From Xiphias gladius (taxonomy: Eukaryota > Chordata > Actinopteri > Istiophoriformes > Xiphiidae), in NCBI RefSeq assembly GCF_016859285.1, contig NC_053416.1, forward strand, positions 832,501 to 896,500: a DNA stretch of 64,000 bases, written 5' to 3'. Shown in pieces: positions 35,801-47,182 of the stretch. Both the position numbers and the translations under genes were made by a program. The notes beneath the pieces are model-generated. The model ran no database searches. It saw only the letters and a list, made by a program, of their open reading frames with translations, and was not told where the DNA came from. The stretch's first letter is position 1. Every line of letters begins with the position of its first letter.

Positions 35801-38800
35801 GGAGGAGGCAGAGTTTGAAGACTCAAGGGAAGCCTCACTTATAAATGGCGCTATATAAATAAAATTGAATTGAACTGAATTGAACTTATATCTCTGGCAG
35901 AGGTCACTGAGGTAGTCAAAAAGATCCTCAGTGCCAAGGTGCCAGTGTGGATGCAACACGCCCTGAGACGCTGAAAGCTCTTGACATTGTTGAGCTGTCT
36001 TGGCTGACATGCCTCTTCAATGTCACACGGAGGCCGGGGACAGTGCCTGCGGACTGGCAGACCGGGTTTGGTGGTTCCCATATTTAAAAAGGGCGACCGG
36101 AGAGTGTGCTCCAATTATCAGGGTATCACATTGCTCAGACTCCCCGGGAAAGCTTCTGCCAGGGTGCAGGAAAGGAGACTCCGACTGACTGACAAACCTC
36201 AGATCCAAGATGTAGAACAATGGACCAACTCTTTACTCTTGCAAAGTTACTGGAGGGGTCATGGGAGTTTGCTCATCTACTCTACAAGTGTTTTGTGGAC
36301 TTGGAGAAGTCGTACACCCATGTCCCTCAGGGGGTCTTGTGGGGTCACTGCGGGAGTATGGGGTACTTGGGCCATCATAATGAGCTATCGGGTCCTTATA
36401 TAACCAGAGATAGAGTTGTGTTCGTATTCTCAGCAGGAAGTCAAACACATTTCCAGTTGGTGTTGGCCTCCGCCAGGGTTTGTCCCCGATCCTGTTCGGG
36501 ATTTTCATGGACAGTATCTCAAATTTGTCACAAAATCAAAATCAATCAAAATGAAACTGTTCAGTCATAAAGAAAATCACAGATAAAAATAAAATAAAAG
36601 ATCACTTCCTCGAAACAACCCAAATTGACGCCTTTAAGACAACCACACAAACATGTCCAAACCTCGTTGGAGTCGTCTTGCGGCATGTCATTGAGGTGCA
36701 GCTGGAACAAGAAGTCATGCTCCTCCAAAGCACTGAGCATGCTGGGAAGGTGGCCAGCCAGGCTGTCCACCCTGCAGAAAGACGCCATGCCGACCTCACC
36801 TGACTGATGACTGCAGAGCAGGAGAGGAAGCAGTGTGAGCTCCATCAGGACAAACTATCAATCTCATGTGAATTGTGAGTTTGAAAGACTGACAGAGTTT
36901 TATAGAGCAACACCATAACGTCATGAAACACTGCATGAAGTAACGTAAGAATTTAACAGAAAGTAACATGAGAACGTAATTTAGGGTAACATAACAGAAT
37001 GTAATGTAAAAGACCTTAATTTAACAGAAGGTTACAGAACATAGTGTAACGTAAAAGAACATAAAGTAACGAGGTAATGTAAGGGAACGTAACGTAACAG
37101 AACAGAGGGTAACAGAATGTAGTGGAACATTACAGGACATAATGTGACGTAACGTAAAGCAACAAGGTAATGAAACACAAGGTAACAGAACAGAACATAC
37201 AGAAGCAGAGCGTAACGTAATTAAATATAACATAACATATAACATAACAGAGGCAAAACAAAGGGTACAGTAATAGAACAGAACATGACAGAACGTACAT
37301 TATATAAAATACATTACATAAAGTACATTATAGAAAATATAGTGGAACACAACGTAATAACATGTAAGGGAACATAATGTTACAGAGGTTTATGTAACAG
37401 TAAGTAACAGAATATAACGTCATGAAACGTAACGTAACAACGGAATATTACAGAGGGTTAAGTAACAGAACACAACAGGACAGAACATAATGTAACAGAA
37501 AGTAATGTAATAAAATGTGATGTAATTAAGTGTAATGAAACCGAAGGTTATGCAACATACGTAAAGTATGTATAGTATGAATCATGTGATGTATAATTAT
37601 GAAACACAACATCATGATAACACACTGGAAAACAGACATTGGATCATGACGGGACGTAACAACATTCCAGATTCACTGTTCAAAGTAGCTTAACATGTAA
37701 CGTGATGGGACATAACATCATAACGAGGCAATCCTAATCAAAGAGCTGAAATCATGACCTCTCCCAAAATGATGATAACGTAATGTGATGTAATATAAAT
37801 TAAGATAAACTACATCAGATATTTTGTCATCATATGAACAATACAAATACCAACCACCTAAGACACATCCTGTCCTCATGTAATGCACCGTCTCGCAGTG
37901 TAACAAGGTGACATATGAAATGTTACACAATACAACACGACAAGTCAGACGTGACAGAGCTCTGCTTCACATGAACACACGTGTTTCTGCGCATACCAAA
38001 CATTGTCCACCAGCAGCACGGAGCCGTCTGGCATCATGGGAAGGTAGGAGGCGTTCAGGTTTGGCAAAATTCGAACATCCCGAATACTCACCTCCTCCTG
38101 AGAAGACTCGTTCAACACTGAGAAGGGAAGAGGACGACAGGTGTATTTTATAGAACACAGATTATTCATTTTATCTTTCCCAGAGACGTTTAAGCATTTC
38201 AACTGGATTTTTTTTACACTCTTCTGTTGTACCTTAAGTGATCATTGTGTACGCTCTTGAATTTTGCGACGGTTGTCTTAGTCTGTTCGTTTGTATTTTT
38301 TGTTGTAAAAAAGGTTTTTGGTCAAACTGTACAAACTATGGGAACAAAATAAAATGCGTGAACGATTCTATCGTAGTTCAAATATTCCGCATTTCATTTT
38401 ATATTAAAGCTGCACTTTGACGTTTTACAATGTGCAGTGACATGATTTGTAAAATGAGTCATGCTAAAAATTAAACCCAGATAACCGGTCATCACAGCAC
38501 AAAAGATGCAACTGCACCAGTTTACGGATTTAAAACCATCAAAATAAACGTAAATATAAAAGACAATCTGAAGAGACACATGAATAAGAGACAGAGGCAC
38601 AGCACAGGTTTCTTTAGACTCAATGCCCGGATGCTGATGATCATCAGACCCCCATGATATTTACTCTGTTTACGTGCACTTCAACATTCAAATCCTGTAA
38701 ACGTGAAACCTGGTTTCAGGCGGGGAGAGAAACCTGATTATCACAAGCACATGCTGCTTTCTACTGTAAAACTCTGAGTATAGCCAGGTTTCCAAACTGC

Positions 38801-41800
38801 TCTGACAGCAGTACTGATTTCTGTGCTCTAGTTTCTTTCATTCATGTAGATGCAGCCACTGAGTGACCAGATTGATTCCTGCCTGCTCCTCTTCTCTATT
38901 AACTATTACACCACGGACGTGCTGGTCTGTTGTGAATCCCAGAATAGCAGCATAAGAACTGATGAAAAAAATGAGCTCCTACCTTTGAGGACGGCGAGGT
39001 GCCTCCCAGAGACGGTCATCTGCTTACAGCGGACGGTTGGAGGCGGCAGGACGGTGAGAGTGGTGCTCACTGTGGATGGAGGAGAGGAAGACCTTTCTAA
39101 CCACGTGTGGATGCTGATATGAAAACGGAAAATCTAACGCAACAGCTCTCAGCAATGAGACATAAAGAAAGATAAATGACTGGAGGCTACGATTCATTGT
39201 AATTTAAAAATGAGCAGCTGAGAAATAAAACACGTTAGTGAGCACCGTGTGCATGTAGATGCATATCGCTACCCTTGTTCCCATCAGTCTGTCAGACAGT
39301 CGGGAGACACATGGCCGAGTATGATTCTGTGCCAGCTAGACGTAGTTTTATGTCTGTGATCCAGTTTCATGAAATGTTCAGGTATTTTGAGAGCAATGTT
39401 TCCTCGTATTAAAATACAGTAGTCTTACTTTTCAGCGCTTCCCCTTATTTTGAATATCATTAAAAAAAACAAACCAACCTGGCCTACATGAAGGGAGCAC
39501 ACTGCCTCTTGTGTGTACAGCCGGTACTTAAAGTATCACCGTGGCACCTCCGGTTCTCCGCCCATTTTCTCACAAAATTACATGATATGTTTAACTTTTC
39601 TTCTAACTTTACGAGGCCCAATTTGAGTTTTAGACCTTGAGTGTGAGAAAAGTATGAACAAGAAGACAGTTTGTCCATATTTCCGTGTTTTAGAGGAGCA
39701 TCTGAGGGTTAAGACTTGGGTTTACTATTAACGTTAGGGTCAGGGGCTTGGAAACAGGTTGCGTAATGAGCGTGCTCCCAAGTAAACACGTGTGTGTGTG
39801 TGTGTTGTACCCTGAGCCTTGAAGGTGTTCAGGTCGTGTCTGAAGGTGTGTGTCGGTTCTCGTTGCTGCAGGACACTCAGGTAGCCAAGTTCCTGCACCT
39901 CCACTTTCTCAGCCTCCCTCTTCCACACCGTGACCATCACCTGAACACACACGGAGAACAAAATCACTGTGCGAAGACACTATACTGAGTCTTAACAGTT
40001 AAATCCGCAACCAGAGTCAGATGTCCCTGACATGTGGGAGCTCTGGAAAATTACATATCACGTCAAAGCCTGCTAGAAGCAAACCCCAGACCTCCATTTT
40101 GTGACGGGCCCAGGAGCAGTTTTCTGGATTGGATCTGAGTTTGCTAACAGCTTTAACATTTTACCAAACAGACCAAACTATGAGGGAGAGCAGTTTTGGT
40201 TCCGAGTGTCCCACGTGTAAAAATGCCCTGCAAATACAAATCCAAAAAGAGACAGACAGACGGACGGATGCTCCTCCTGACCTTGACTTTTAGCGTGCTG
40301 ACAGGGAGTTTGTCCAGAGAGACGGTGAGGGGGAAGATCACTTCATCTGTCAAAACCACCGGCTCGTCCAGAGGAGACTGACATGGAGAGACAGAAATAC
40401 TTTAAAGAAATCATCAAGATTGTCAACTCTCACTGAGCAGCAGCTGGGTTTCGCATGCAGTCGCAGTCCAGAGGTACGAAGAGATTCAACCATCATAAAG
40501 AATAAACATAACGGATGTTGTCTGATTCGTGCCAGTGTCACCAGAGGGGGGCGCTAGGCAGAGCATGGCATTGATTGTTCACTTGTAACTCATTCCCATC
40601 TTAGTGTAGCATGTTAGCATGCTAACATTTTCTATTAGCACTAGACCTAAAGTCCAGCTGAGGCTGATGAACATGTTAGTTTTGCAGGTGTTTGGTCATA
40701 AGACAAAGTACCGGACTAATTAAAACGTCGACTTGATGATGGCACCGGATGAAAAGTCGGACGATCGACCAAAGTTATTACAGTTGATCCTGAGGGGAAC
40801 ATGAATGTCTGAATCAATTTTTACAGCAATCCATCGCGTAGATTTCTAGATATGTTACTGGATAAGTTAAAACTTTGACCTGTTGGTGGCACAACAGGGT
40901 AAGTCAGGGGATCATCAAAGTCAGTAGGCTTCATGCCTTGGGCCTTATGAACAACTGAACCAAATTTCAGGGTCAATCCATTCATCAGTTGTGAAGACCT
41001 CTCTCTAAAAACCAAAAATGGGGACCTCACGGTGGCACTAAGAGGAAAAGTCAGAGGATCACCAACTTATGTAGGATTCGTTGTCTGGGTACCATGAACG
41101 TCTATACAAGATCATGAGCGGATCTGTTTAGTTGATTTGAGATATGAGGTATTTGATTGGGTAAAGGAAAACTTTGATCTGCAGCTGGTGCCACGGGATA
41201 AGTCAGCAGGTCACCAAAGTCATTAGGATTCATCCTCTGGGGAGCAGGAACGTCTGTACAAAGTGTCACGGCAATCTATCCAATAGCTGCTGAGTTTGGT
41301 TCGGACCGACCGACAGACGCTGCCCTCCCCACGACCACGCTCTAACAGAAACACTGATTTGTTTTAGTTGCTGGACGTGCTGCCCTACTCTCTGGCCTAA
41401 CACCGCTGTACCTGAACAGGTGCCCTGCGGAACTCCCTCGACGCCGTCCCAGAAGAGTTGTGGATGAGCAGTGGTTTGCAGTCCCTGAAGCTCCGACACC
41501 GTGAGTCCACCCTGCTGCCAAGCGCTGCAATCGCTGCCTCCGCTGCTGCAATGTAGTCGTCCTCGCCGTCTTCGTTAGCCTCGTCCCCACTGCTCTGGTA
41601 GTCGTGGGGATGCTGGTGGTGGTTGCCGCGGTGGCGGCCGCTCTCACCTGGACTCACGCTGGCCACAGCGCACAGAGAGCCGGCCAGCTCCCTCCACGCC
41701 CGGCTACTGGCTGACTCCGTCCCGAAACCTGCTGCAGTGCCATCCCCGGCCCCTGCTGGAAGAGGGACTTAATAAATACTTATAACACATGGAAATTCAC

Positions 41801-43174
41801 GCATATGAGAATCTCCACTGGCTACATTCATTCCATCAACCTTGACCTCTAATCATTTCTGTTTTTCTCTGGTTTCGTTCCATCTTCTCTGGTGTTTTAG
41901 CCCGGTTTGGTCCAAAATCCACTGGTTTTTTAGGCCTGGTTTGGTCCAGCGTCTGTGGGATTTTCAGCCCTAGTCTGGTGTTTTAGCCTGGTTTGGTCCC
42001 TCCTGTGGTCCCGATGGGTCCAACACTATCTAGCATCGTGGTTCGCTCTCTCTGATGGGCATCGGATGATACGTTGTTGACAACGTTGGACTGGACCGAA
42101 CAGAAATCAGACAACTCTGTGCAACTCTTCCCAACACCGTGAATACTTTTGATCTTTGATCCGTGGACCGATTGTTATGAACAGTCCCACACTGAAATAA
42201 AACACCTGAGAACTGCGGCCTGGACCTGGAGCTCGCTGCACAAACACCACTGCACGGAAACGTCGATTATCGCCGTAGGGTGGGGTCAGCTTCACCTGGC
42301 TGCCAGTTCTCTGGGGGTAACAACCGCGTTTCGTGTGCCCGTTCGAACGCATGGCTGAAGGAATTTAAGCTGCTCCTCGGGTCGCGACGCTGGATCTGAT
42401 CAGGCTGATGATTATCTATTAATTATTGGATTTTTAACTCTGACCTTGCGCTTTGTATCAGGTTTGTGTTGACAACAAACACGACTCCGTTTTGCTGTTC
42501 ATGGGTCATAAGGAGCCCTGAAAGTCGTTGTGCGCCATGATACTTCCTCCCACTCCGGTACTACAAGTGTGTATGAATTGTGAGTCGGTCTGGGGCCACG
42601 AACCAAAACATTAAATATAAGGTATGTGATACATCCTCCACTAGTTCTGCTGCGACTGCAGGATTCCCCTGCATGTTAATATATATATCTTTATAGATTA
42701 TGAATATATTGCCCTGCACTCAACTGCGTCTCTGGGAAAAATACATCCCAATCACAACATGGCTTTGGGGCATGAACGACATACACTCACTGTTGAGTCC
42801 CCGTGTGAATATTACAGGATACAACAGCAATATTACACATATTCTCGTGACGCTATAAACTATTGACTCAGACAAAGTCAAAGACATTGACGCGAAAAAG
42901 GGGCACGGAATGTCTCCGTCCCTTTCCCCCGTTCATCCAGGGCCGGACGGGGGCATCCTCCCGGCTCCCCCCCTCGCCTACCGGGGCCGTGCTCGGTCGG
43001 CGTCGCCCCCGCGTCCCTGCAGCGCAGCACCAGAAGGAAGCGGACCGTCTCCCCCAGGTAGAGGTGGCTCCGGCGGGGCAGAGTGCGGTAGCGGGCCGGG
43101 TCCGACAGGTCCGTGATGGGCACCGCCGGGAAATACATGAAATACTCGCACTGCGACTCCATCATCTGCACCAT
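30870..43174 (-). CDS. trappc14: TRAPPC14 (C7orf43 / MAP11), complete
   Basis: TRAPPII-complex subunit, also described as a microtubule-associated protein, acting in preciliary vesicle transport; human loss causes microcephaly. Coding exons in transcript order: 43174-42982, 41752-41412, 40377-40282, 39940-39811, 39069-38983, 38117-37997, 36810-36663, 34385-34303, 33630-33479, 32827-32691, 32506-32428, 31255-31141, 31026-30870. All phases agree; the sum is 1839 nt, 612 residues plus TAG (human about 580). Recognised segments: [124 protein letters not shown] and [17 protein letters not shown] to the end. The start at 43174 has a strong Kozak context (GCCATGG); MESQ at 43162, the human start, is the alternative. 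Exon 2 encodes a low-complexity acidic/His-rich insert (about residues 90-130) unlike the Gly-rich human one. Confidence 0.94.
31029..31066. repeat. (CA)n microsatellite at trappc14 last-exon acceptor
   Basis: About 18 CA units on the plus strand give (TG)n immediately before TCAG|G of trappc14 exon 13 on the coding strand, in place of a pyrimidine tract. Confidence 0.92.
32832..32891. repeat. (CA)n microsatellite at trappc14 exon 10 acceptor
   Basis: About 29 CA units. On the trappc14 strand this reads (TG)n then GTCAG|G at the exon 10 acceptor (exon begins 32827). Confidence 0.93.
34858..36524 (+). mobile_element. Rex3 (RTE-clade) LINE fragment, degenerate
   Basis: This non-LTR retrotransposon fragment lies antisense in trappc14 intron 7. 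It covers the end of the endonuclease domain (family DFNAHVGND region near 34945; [10 protein letters not shown].. at 35135; DHHLVV at 35223) and the start of reverse transcriptase ([12 protein letters not shown]-like at 36055, NYQGITLL at 36112, CFVDLEKSY at 36290, VPQGVLWGH at 36322). The site GGCAGACCGGGTTTGGTGGTT matches, with changes, the classic Rex3 amplification site, supporting the family. It is truncated at both ends, and the frame is broken several times by indels and stops. A 48-bp foreign piece (35840-35888, GCGCTATATAAATAAAATTGAA) interrupts it. Confidence 0.85.
36905..37620. repeat. degenerate GTAACRTAAC-type tandem array
   Basis: About 700 bp in trappc14 intron 6 are built from irregular 5-12-bp units such as GTAACGTAAC, GTAACAGAAC and ATAATGTAAC. 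They are strongly purine/AC-biased on one strand. No unit length is fixed, so this is cryptic simple sequence, not a clean satellite. It encodes nothing. Confidence 0.75.
40590..41300. repeat. dispersed fish repeat, copy 2, with internal tandem subunits
   Basis: It opens with the same ATGCTAACATTTTC..AGGCTGATGAACATG..TTTGGTCATAAGAC blocks as 29515-29800. It then holds three related subunits of about 130-150 bp, each with AAGTCAG.GG/A GATCACCAA and TAGGATTC.T.CTGGG, starting near 40755, 40895 and 41045/41195. It lies in trappc14 intron 2 and is noncoding. Confidence 0.7.
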
Positions 43175-44107
43175 GGCGACGACCGGAGGAGGCTGAGCGG
43201 GCAGGAGCAGGACCAGAGGCAACGCGCAGAGTCGCGAACAATGAGACGCACACTTCCCCTTCCCGCCTTCAAAATAAGAGCACGGAGTGGGTCACACGGA
43301 GGTGGGAAAAGAAAAAGACTATTGCGCCTCTCGGTGGCCAAACCGCGGTAGTAGCGACCCGGTTGGTGCATGAAATGCACAGAATAAGCGCGACGGCGTG
43401 AGCAGGACAACGACGATGAGAAGCGAGACACTGGAAAGGTTCAGGCTGCTCTTCACAGGCCTGGCTGTGTGGGTTTTCCCTGCTGTTGGGGATGTTGGCG
43501 TTGGCTTTTATCATGCGCTTGTCTTGGCCTTTTCACGAGGTTGCTGATACACAATCTGTTCCCAAATCCGCATCTTGTCAAAACAGCACGTGGAGAAACG
43601 GAACGAGGGGTGTACCTGTCTTGATCCCTGAGCCTGATCAATGGGAGCACAGCCGAGGGGAGACCGAGGGGACAAGCACTGGGGCCCTCGCCGTGACCGA
43701 TAAATCCTTTCTCCACCTGTAGTGATGCCTTTCATTTGTTATGTGCTTTGATCATAATTCACTATATGGTGCATTTGTATAACCTGGTGCCATATGGTGA
43801 CAAGGAATCACGAGATTATTCAGTGATTAAAAAAGCATTCAAACCTGTTATTGGTTTCAACGCTGTGGCCGACCGGAGTCTAGTAGAGTATCCTCCCTCA
43901 CGTTCTGAATTCTTATACTAACGTCGTGAACCTTACCTGCCTCAGTATGAAGCCTTCGTTACCGAGGAAGATGAAGTTGAGAGAAAAGGAGCAGTGCAGC
44001 TTTTCTGGTTTGACCAACTCGATTTTCTTTTTACGTTGATCGTTTTCTTAATTTTCAGTTTGGCAGTGGAGATTATGATTTTTTTTTTGATAAGGATAAT
44101 GTTATCT
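43175..44107. other. trappc14 promoter side and flank
   Basis: The first 300 bp are GC-rich and presumably hold the trappc14 5' UTR and promoter. The rest shows no exon or repeat that I recognise. Confidence 0.4.
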
Positions 44108-45023
44108 GTGGATACTGGCTGATTTTCTGGTTTTTGGCTGATTTTCTGGGTTTTGGCTGATTATCTGGGTTCTGGCTGATTATCTGGGTTCTGGCTGATT
44201 TTCTGGGTTCTGGCTGATTATCTGGATTTTGGCTGATTTTCTGGGTTTTGGCTGATTATCTGGGTTTTGTCTGATTATCTGGGTTCTGGCTGATTATCTG
44301 GGTTTTGGCTGATTTTCTGGGTTCTGGCTGATTTTCTGGGTTCTGGCTGATTATCTGGGTTTTGGCTGATTATCTGGGTTCTGGCTGATTATCTGGGTTT
44401 TGGCTGATTTTCTGGGTTTTGGCTGATTATCTGGGTTCTGGCTGATTATCTGGGTTTTGGCTGATTTTCTGGGTTTTGGCTGATTTTCTGGGTTTTGGCT
44501 GATTATGTGGGTTTTGGCTGATTTTCTGGGTTCTGGCTGATTATGTGGGTATTGGCTGATTTTCTGGGTTCTGGCTGATTATCTGGATTTTGGCTGATTT
44601 TCTGGGTTCTGGCTGATTATATGGGTTTTGGCTGATTTTGTGGATTTTGGCTGATTATCCGGGTTCTGGCTGATTACCTGGTTTTTGGCTGATTATCTGG
44701 GTTTTGTCTGATTTTCTAGGTTTTGACTGATTATCTGGGTTTTGACTGATTATGTGGGTATTGGCTGATTTTCTGGGTTTTGGCTGATTATCTGGGTTTT
44801 GGCTGATTATCTGGGTTTTGGCTGATTTTCTGGGTTTTGGCTGATTTTCTGGGTTTTGGCTGATTATCTGGATTTTGGCTGATTTTCTGGGTTCTGGCTG
44901 ATTATCTGGGTTTTGTCTGATTATCTGGGTTTTGTCTGATTATCTGGGTTTTGTCTGATTATGTGGGTTCTGGCTGATTTTCTGGATTTAGGCTGATTAT
45001 GTGGGTTCTGGCTGATTATCTGG
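44108..45023 (+). repeat. 19-bp minisatellite, about 48 copies
   Basis: The tandem unit is TGGCTGATTWTCTGGGTTY, 19 bp, head to tail for about 915 bp with no spacers. Most variation is at two positions (T/A in GATTT/ATCT, T/C in GGGTTT/C), with sporadic TATGTGG, TGTCTG and GACTG variants. It is close to unbroken in length, so probably young and length-polymorphic. Confidence 0.95.
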
Positions 45024-45147
45024 CAACCCGGAGTCCCCCCAGTTTACACCTCGGTCTTTAAACAGTCGGTGTTACTGTCAGTTTCGGTTGCCGTTTGTTC
45101 GATGGCGGACGTTAGCGGGAGTTAAGGGAAGAGGACGAAGCTCTGTG

Positions 45148-45258
45148 ATTGGCTGGAACGGCCACGTGGCTCCGTTAATTCACCAATAGTGTGGTTTCTA
45201 CTTGCGCTCGCCGCGGCCATCGTGGTCCTTCAGAGAAGAAGCGCGGCTGAAGGCGCCG
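45148..45258 (+). promoter_or_regulatory. promoter-like block and noncoding exon of an unidentified gene
   Basis: There is an inverted CCAAT (ATTGG) at 45148-45152, an E-box CACGTG at 45163-45168 and a CCAAT at 45183-45187. A CpG-rich stretch follows, ending in a strong donor GGCGCCG|GTGAGT at 45258/45259. With the exon at 47114 it makes a plausible first exon and intron of a plus-strand gene. Confidence 0.45.
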
Positions 45259-45639
45259 GTGAGTAGTTGCTCCAAGAAAAACCAAACCTCAAGCTAGCTG
45301 CTCTTCAGAAAACCAGATATATCCTCCTTTTGTTTTCCGAAGATGGACGATACCGGCTCATTCTGAAGCACAGTTTAAAAATGTGAGTAACACCGCAATG
45401 CACATGAGCCAAACATTAAAAACGTACTCTCAGCCGTCACTTTATTAGGCACACCCAGCTAAAACTAAGCCAGTCTGATCCAGTCCTGTAACAAATCCTC
45501 CCTCTCGAAAGTTGCATTGTTCAGTGTTCGTTGAAACTGTGTTAAAGACGTGTTGATTCACCTGTATGGTCATTTTAGAAGCCGTAGTTCGCGCCGCTGT
45601 TGAACTGTGTTGTGTCATACAGAGAGCTTTGTTGGTTGG

Positions 45640-45847
45640 TTAGCCTGCCCTCATTGATTTGAATAGGGTGGACAAAATAGTAGGAACACCTGTCCACATA
45701 ACACAGTCTGGTTCCACAGCATCACAAGCTCCAGCCTCCAAAGTGATCATGCAGGGGACAGGCCACACCTGCCCATGACACTGACTCCCAGTCAGTTGTC
45801 CAATTACTTTTGAGCCTGATGGGGGACTGGGTATAAAAATGGCTGTC

Positions 45848-45885
<38 letters not shown>

Positions 45886-45960
45886 TGATCGCTTCGTTTC
45901 AAATCCATTGTTACAATTGCGAAAATGTTGTCACTGTCCAAATATTTGTGGACCTAGCTA
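45640..45960. mobile_element. Tc1/mariner-like element end, remnant
   Basis: CAATTACTTTTGAGCCTGATG..GGGTATAAAAATGGCTGT and, past an (AC)n tract (45853-45884), TTTCAAATCCATTGT..CACTGTCCAAATATTTGTGGAC match a familiar noncoding 3' end of fish Tc1/mariner-like transposons. No transposase is left. The family is assigned from memory of that end. Confidence 0.5.
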
Positions 45961-47113
45961 TAATAATGTAATACTGAGACCCTGCATTTTGTTGACAGTG
46001 CTTTACCTACTTTTACTTAAGACACATTTGGAATGAAGAACTTCTACTTGAAATAGAGTATTTTTATTACTCAAAGAATCTGAATACTTCTTCCCCCACT
46101 GGCAAAGATCAATATAAAAAATACAAAAATATAATGGAACATCAAAATAAGCAAAAATGGCATAAAAGGAAATTAAAAGAAGAATGAGAGGTTACAGTGC
46201 CGTGACAGATGAATGAATAAATAGCCCCAAATTTAATACAATTAAAAGGAAGTGGCCAACAAAATAGTTTTAATCCTCAGTTTAAAACAAGTGATAGCTG
46301 GAGCAGACCTCACGTTTTCTGGTGGTTTGTTCAGAATATGTGCTACAGCAAAGCTGAACAGACATAAGTGGATCCTGAGGCTTTGTAACTTTTGAAAGAA
46401 GAAATGACCGTTTGTTCTTCTTACAAATGAAAAGAGGAATTCATGAGCAGCAAACCTCACCTTTGCTTACTTCAATACACTCAGGTCAGAGCTATTGATA
46501 TTGATATATATATCATTAATGTTAGGGCCAAGGCAATTCTTTAGAGCAATCACTTACCATCTTTTATGGGCCGAGAAAGAAAACAGGTAAATAACACATA
46601 AAACACTTAAAGTGATAAAGTCTGTGGAAAATAAATTTTTTACCTTAACAACAAAAATCTTGTACAGCAACAATAATCTGGACCCCCCCCCCCCCCCACC
46701 GTTTTCAGTTTTCACCCATGCCAACTTCATGGATGAAATTATGAATATCCAGCAAAACACTTAATATACAGCATCTGAGCAAATGGGTGTATATGAGAAG
46801 CGGGGCGGGTGCCCGTCACACTCGCATTGGTCATTAATTAAACCCTCAACAGCAAAACGAGTTGTAACTCTGTGACTGTGACTCTGTGGCCCAGCCGACA
46901 AATATCCCACAAGCCTCGTGACTCTTTCCGGAATGCTCCTGTCTGAATGAAGCCGACATCTCAGACAAACATCCATTACTCTATAACAGATAGGTGAAGC
47001 CAGAAATGTCACGTGTTCTGTGTCTGAAAAGGGCTACAGTCTGCATCGCACCAGTTATATGCAAAGTGGTCTGTAGGACGTGTATCTGATCTGTTTGTGA
47101 ATCGTCCCATCAG

Positions 47114-47182
47114 GGACATGGTGGCGCCGGCAGCGGCTGCAGTGACAGGCGGCCGGAGGCAGGTGGAGCTACGGGCTCTCAG
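47114..47182 (+). CDS. orphan first coding exon, gene unidentified
   Basis: The acceptor CCCATCAG at 47113 and donor CTCAG|GTGAGC at 47182/47183 bound a 69-bp exon. An ATG at 47118 opens MVAPAAAAVTGGRRQVELRAL plus two bases of the next codon. It is GC-rich in AT-rich surroundings and fits the donor at 45258 in strand. I do not recognise the product, and no further exon of it was found before the odorant receptors. The remaining exons may lie far downstream, be unrecognised, or be lost. Confidence 0.35.

Noticed and set aside
42863-43351. 162-codon plus-strand frame
   Set aside because: Antisense shadow of GC-rich trappc14 exon 1.
44108-45023. CRISPR-like array
   Set aside because: The repeats are contiguous with no unique spacers, in a vertebrate genome; it is a minisatellite.
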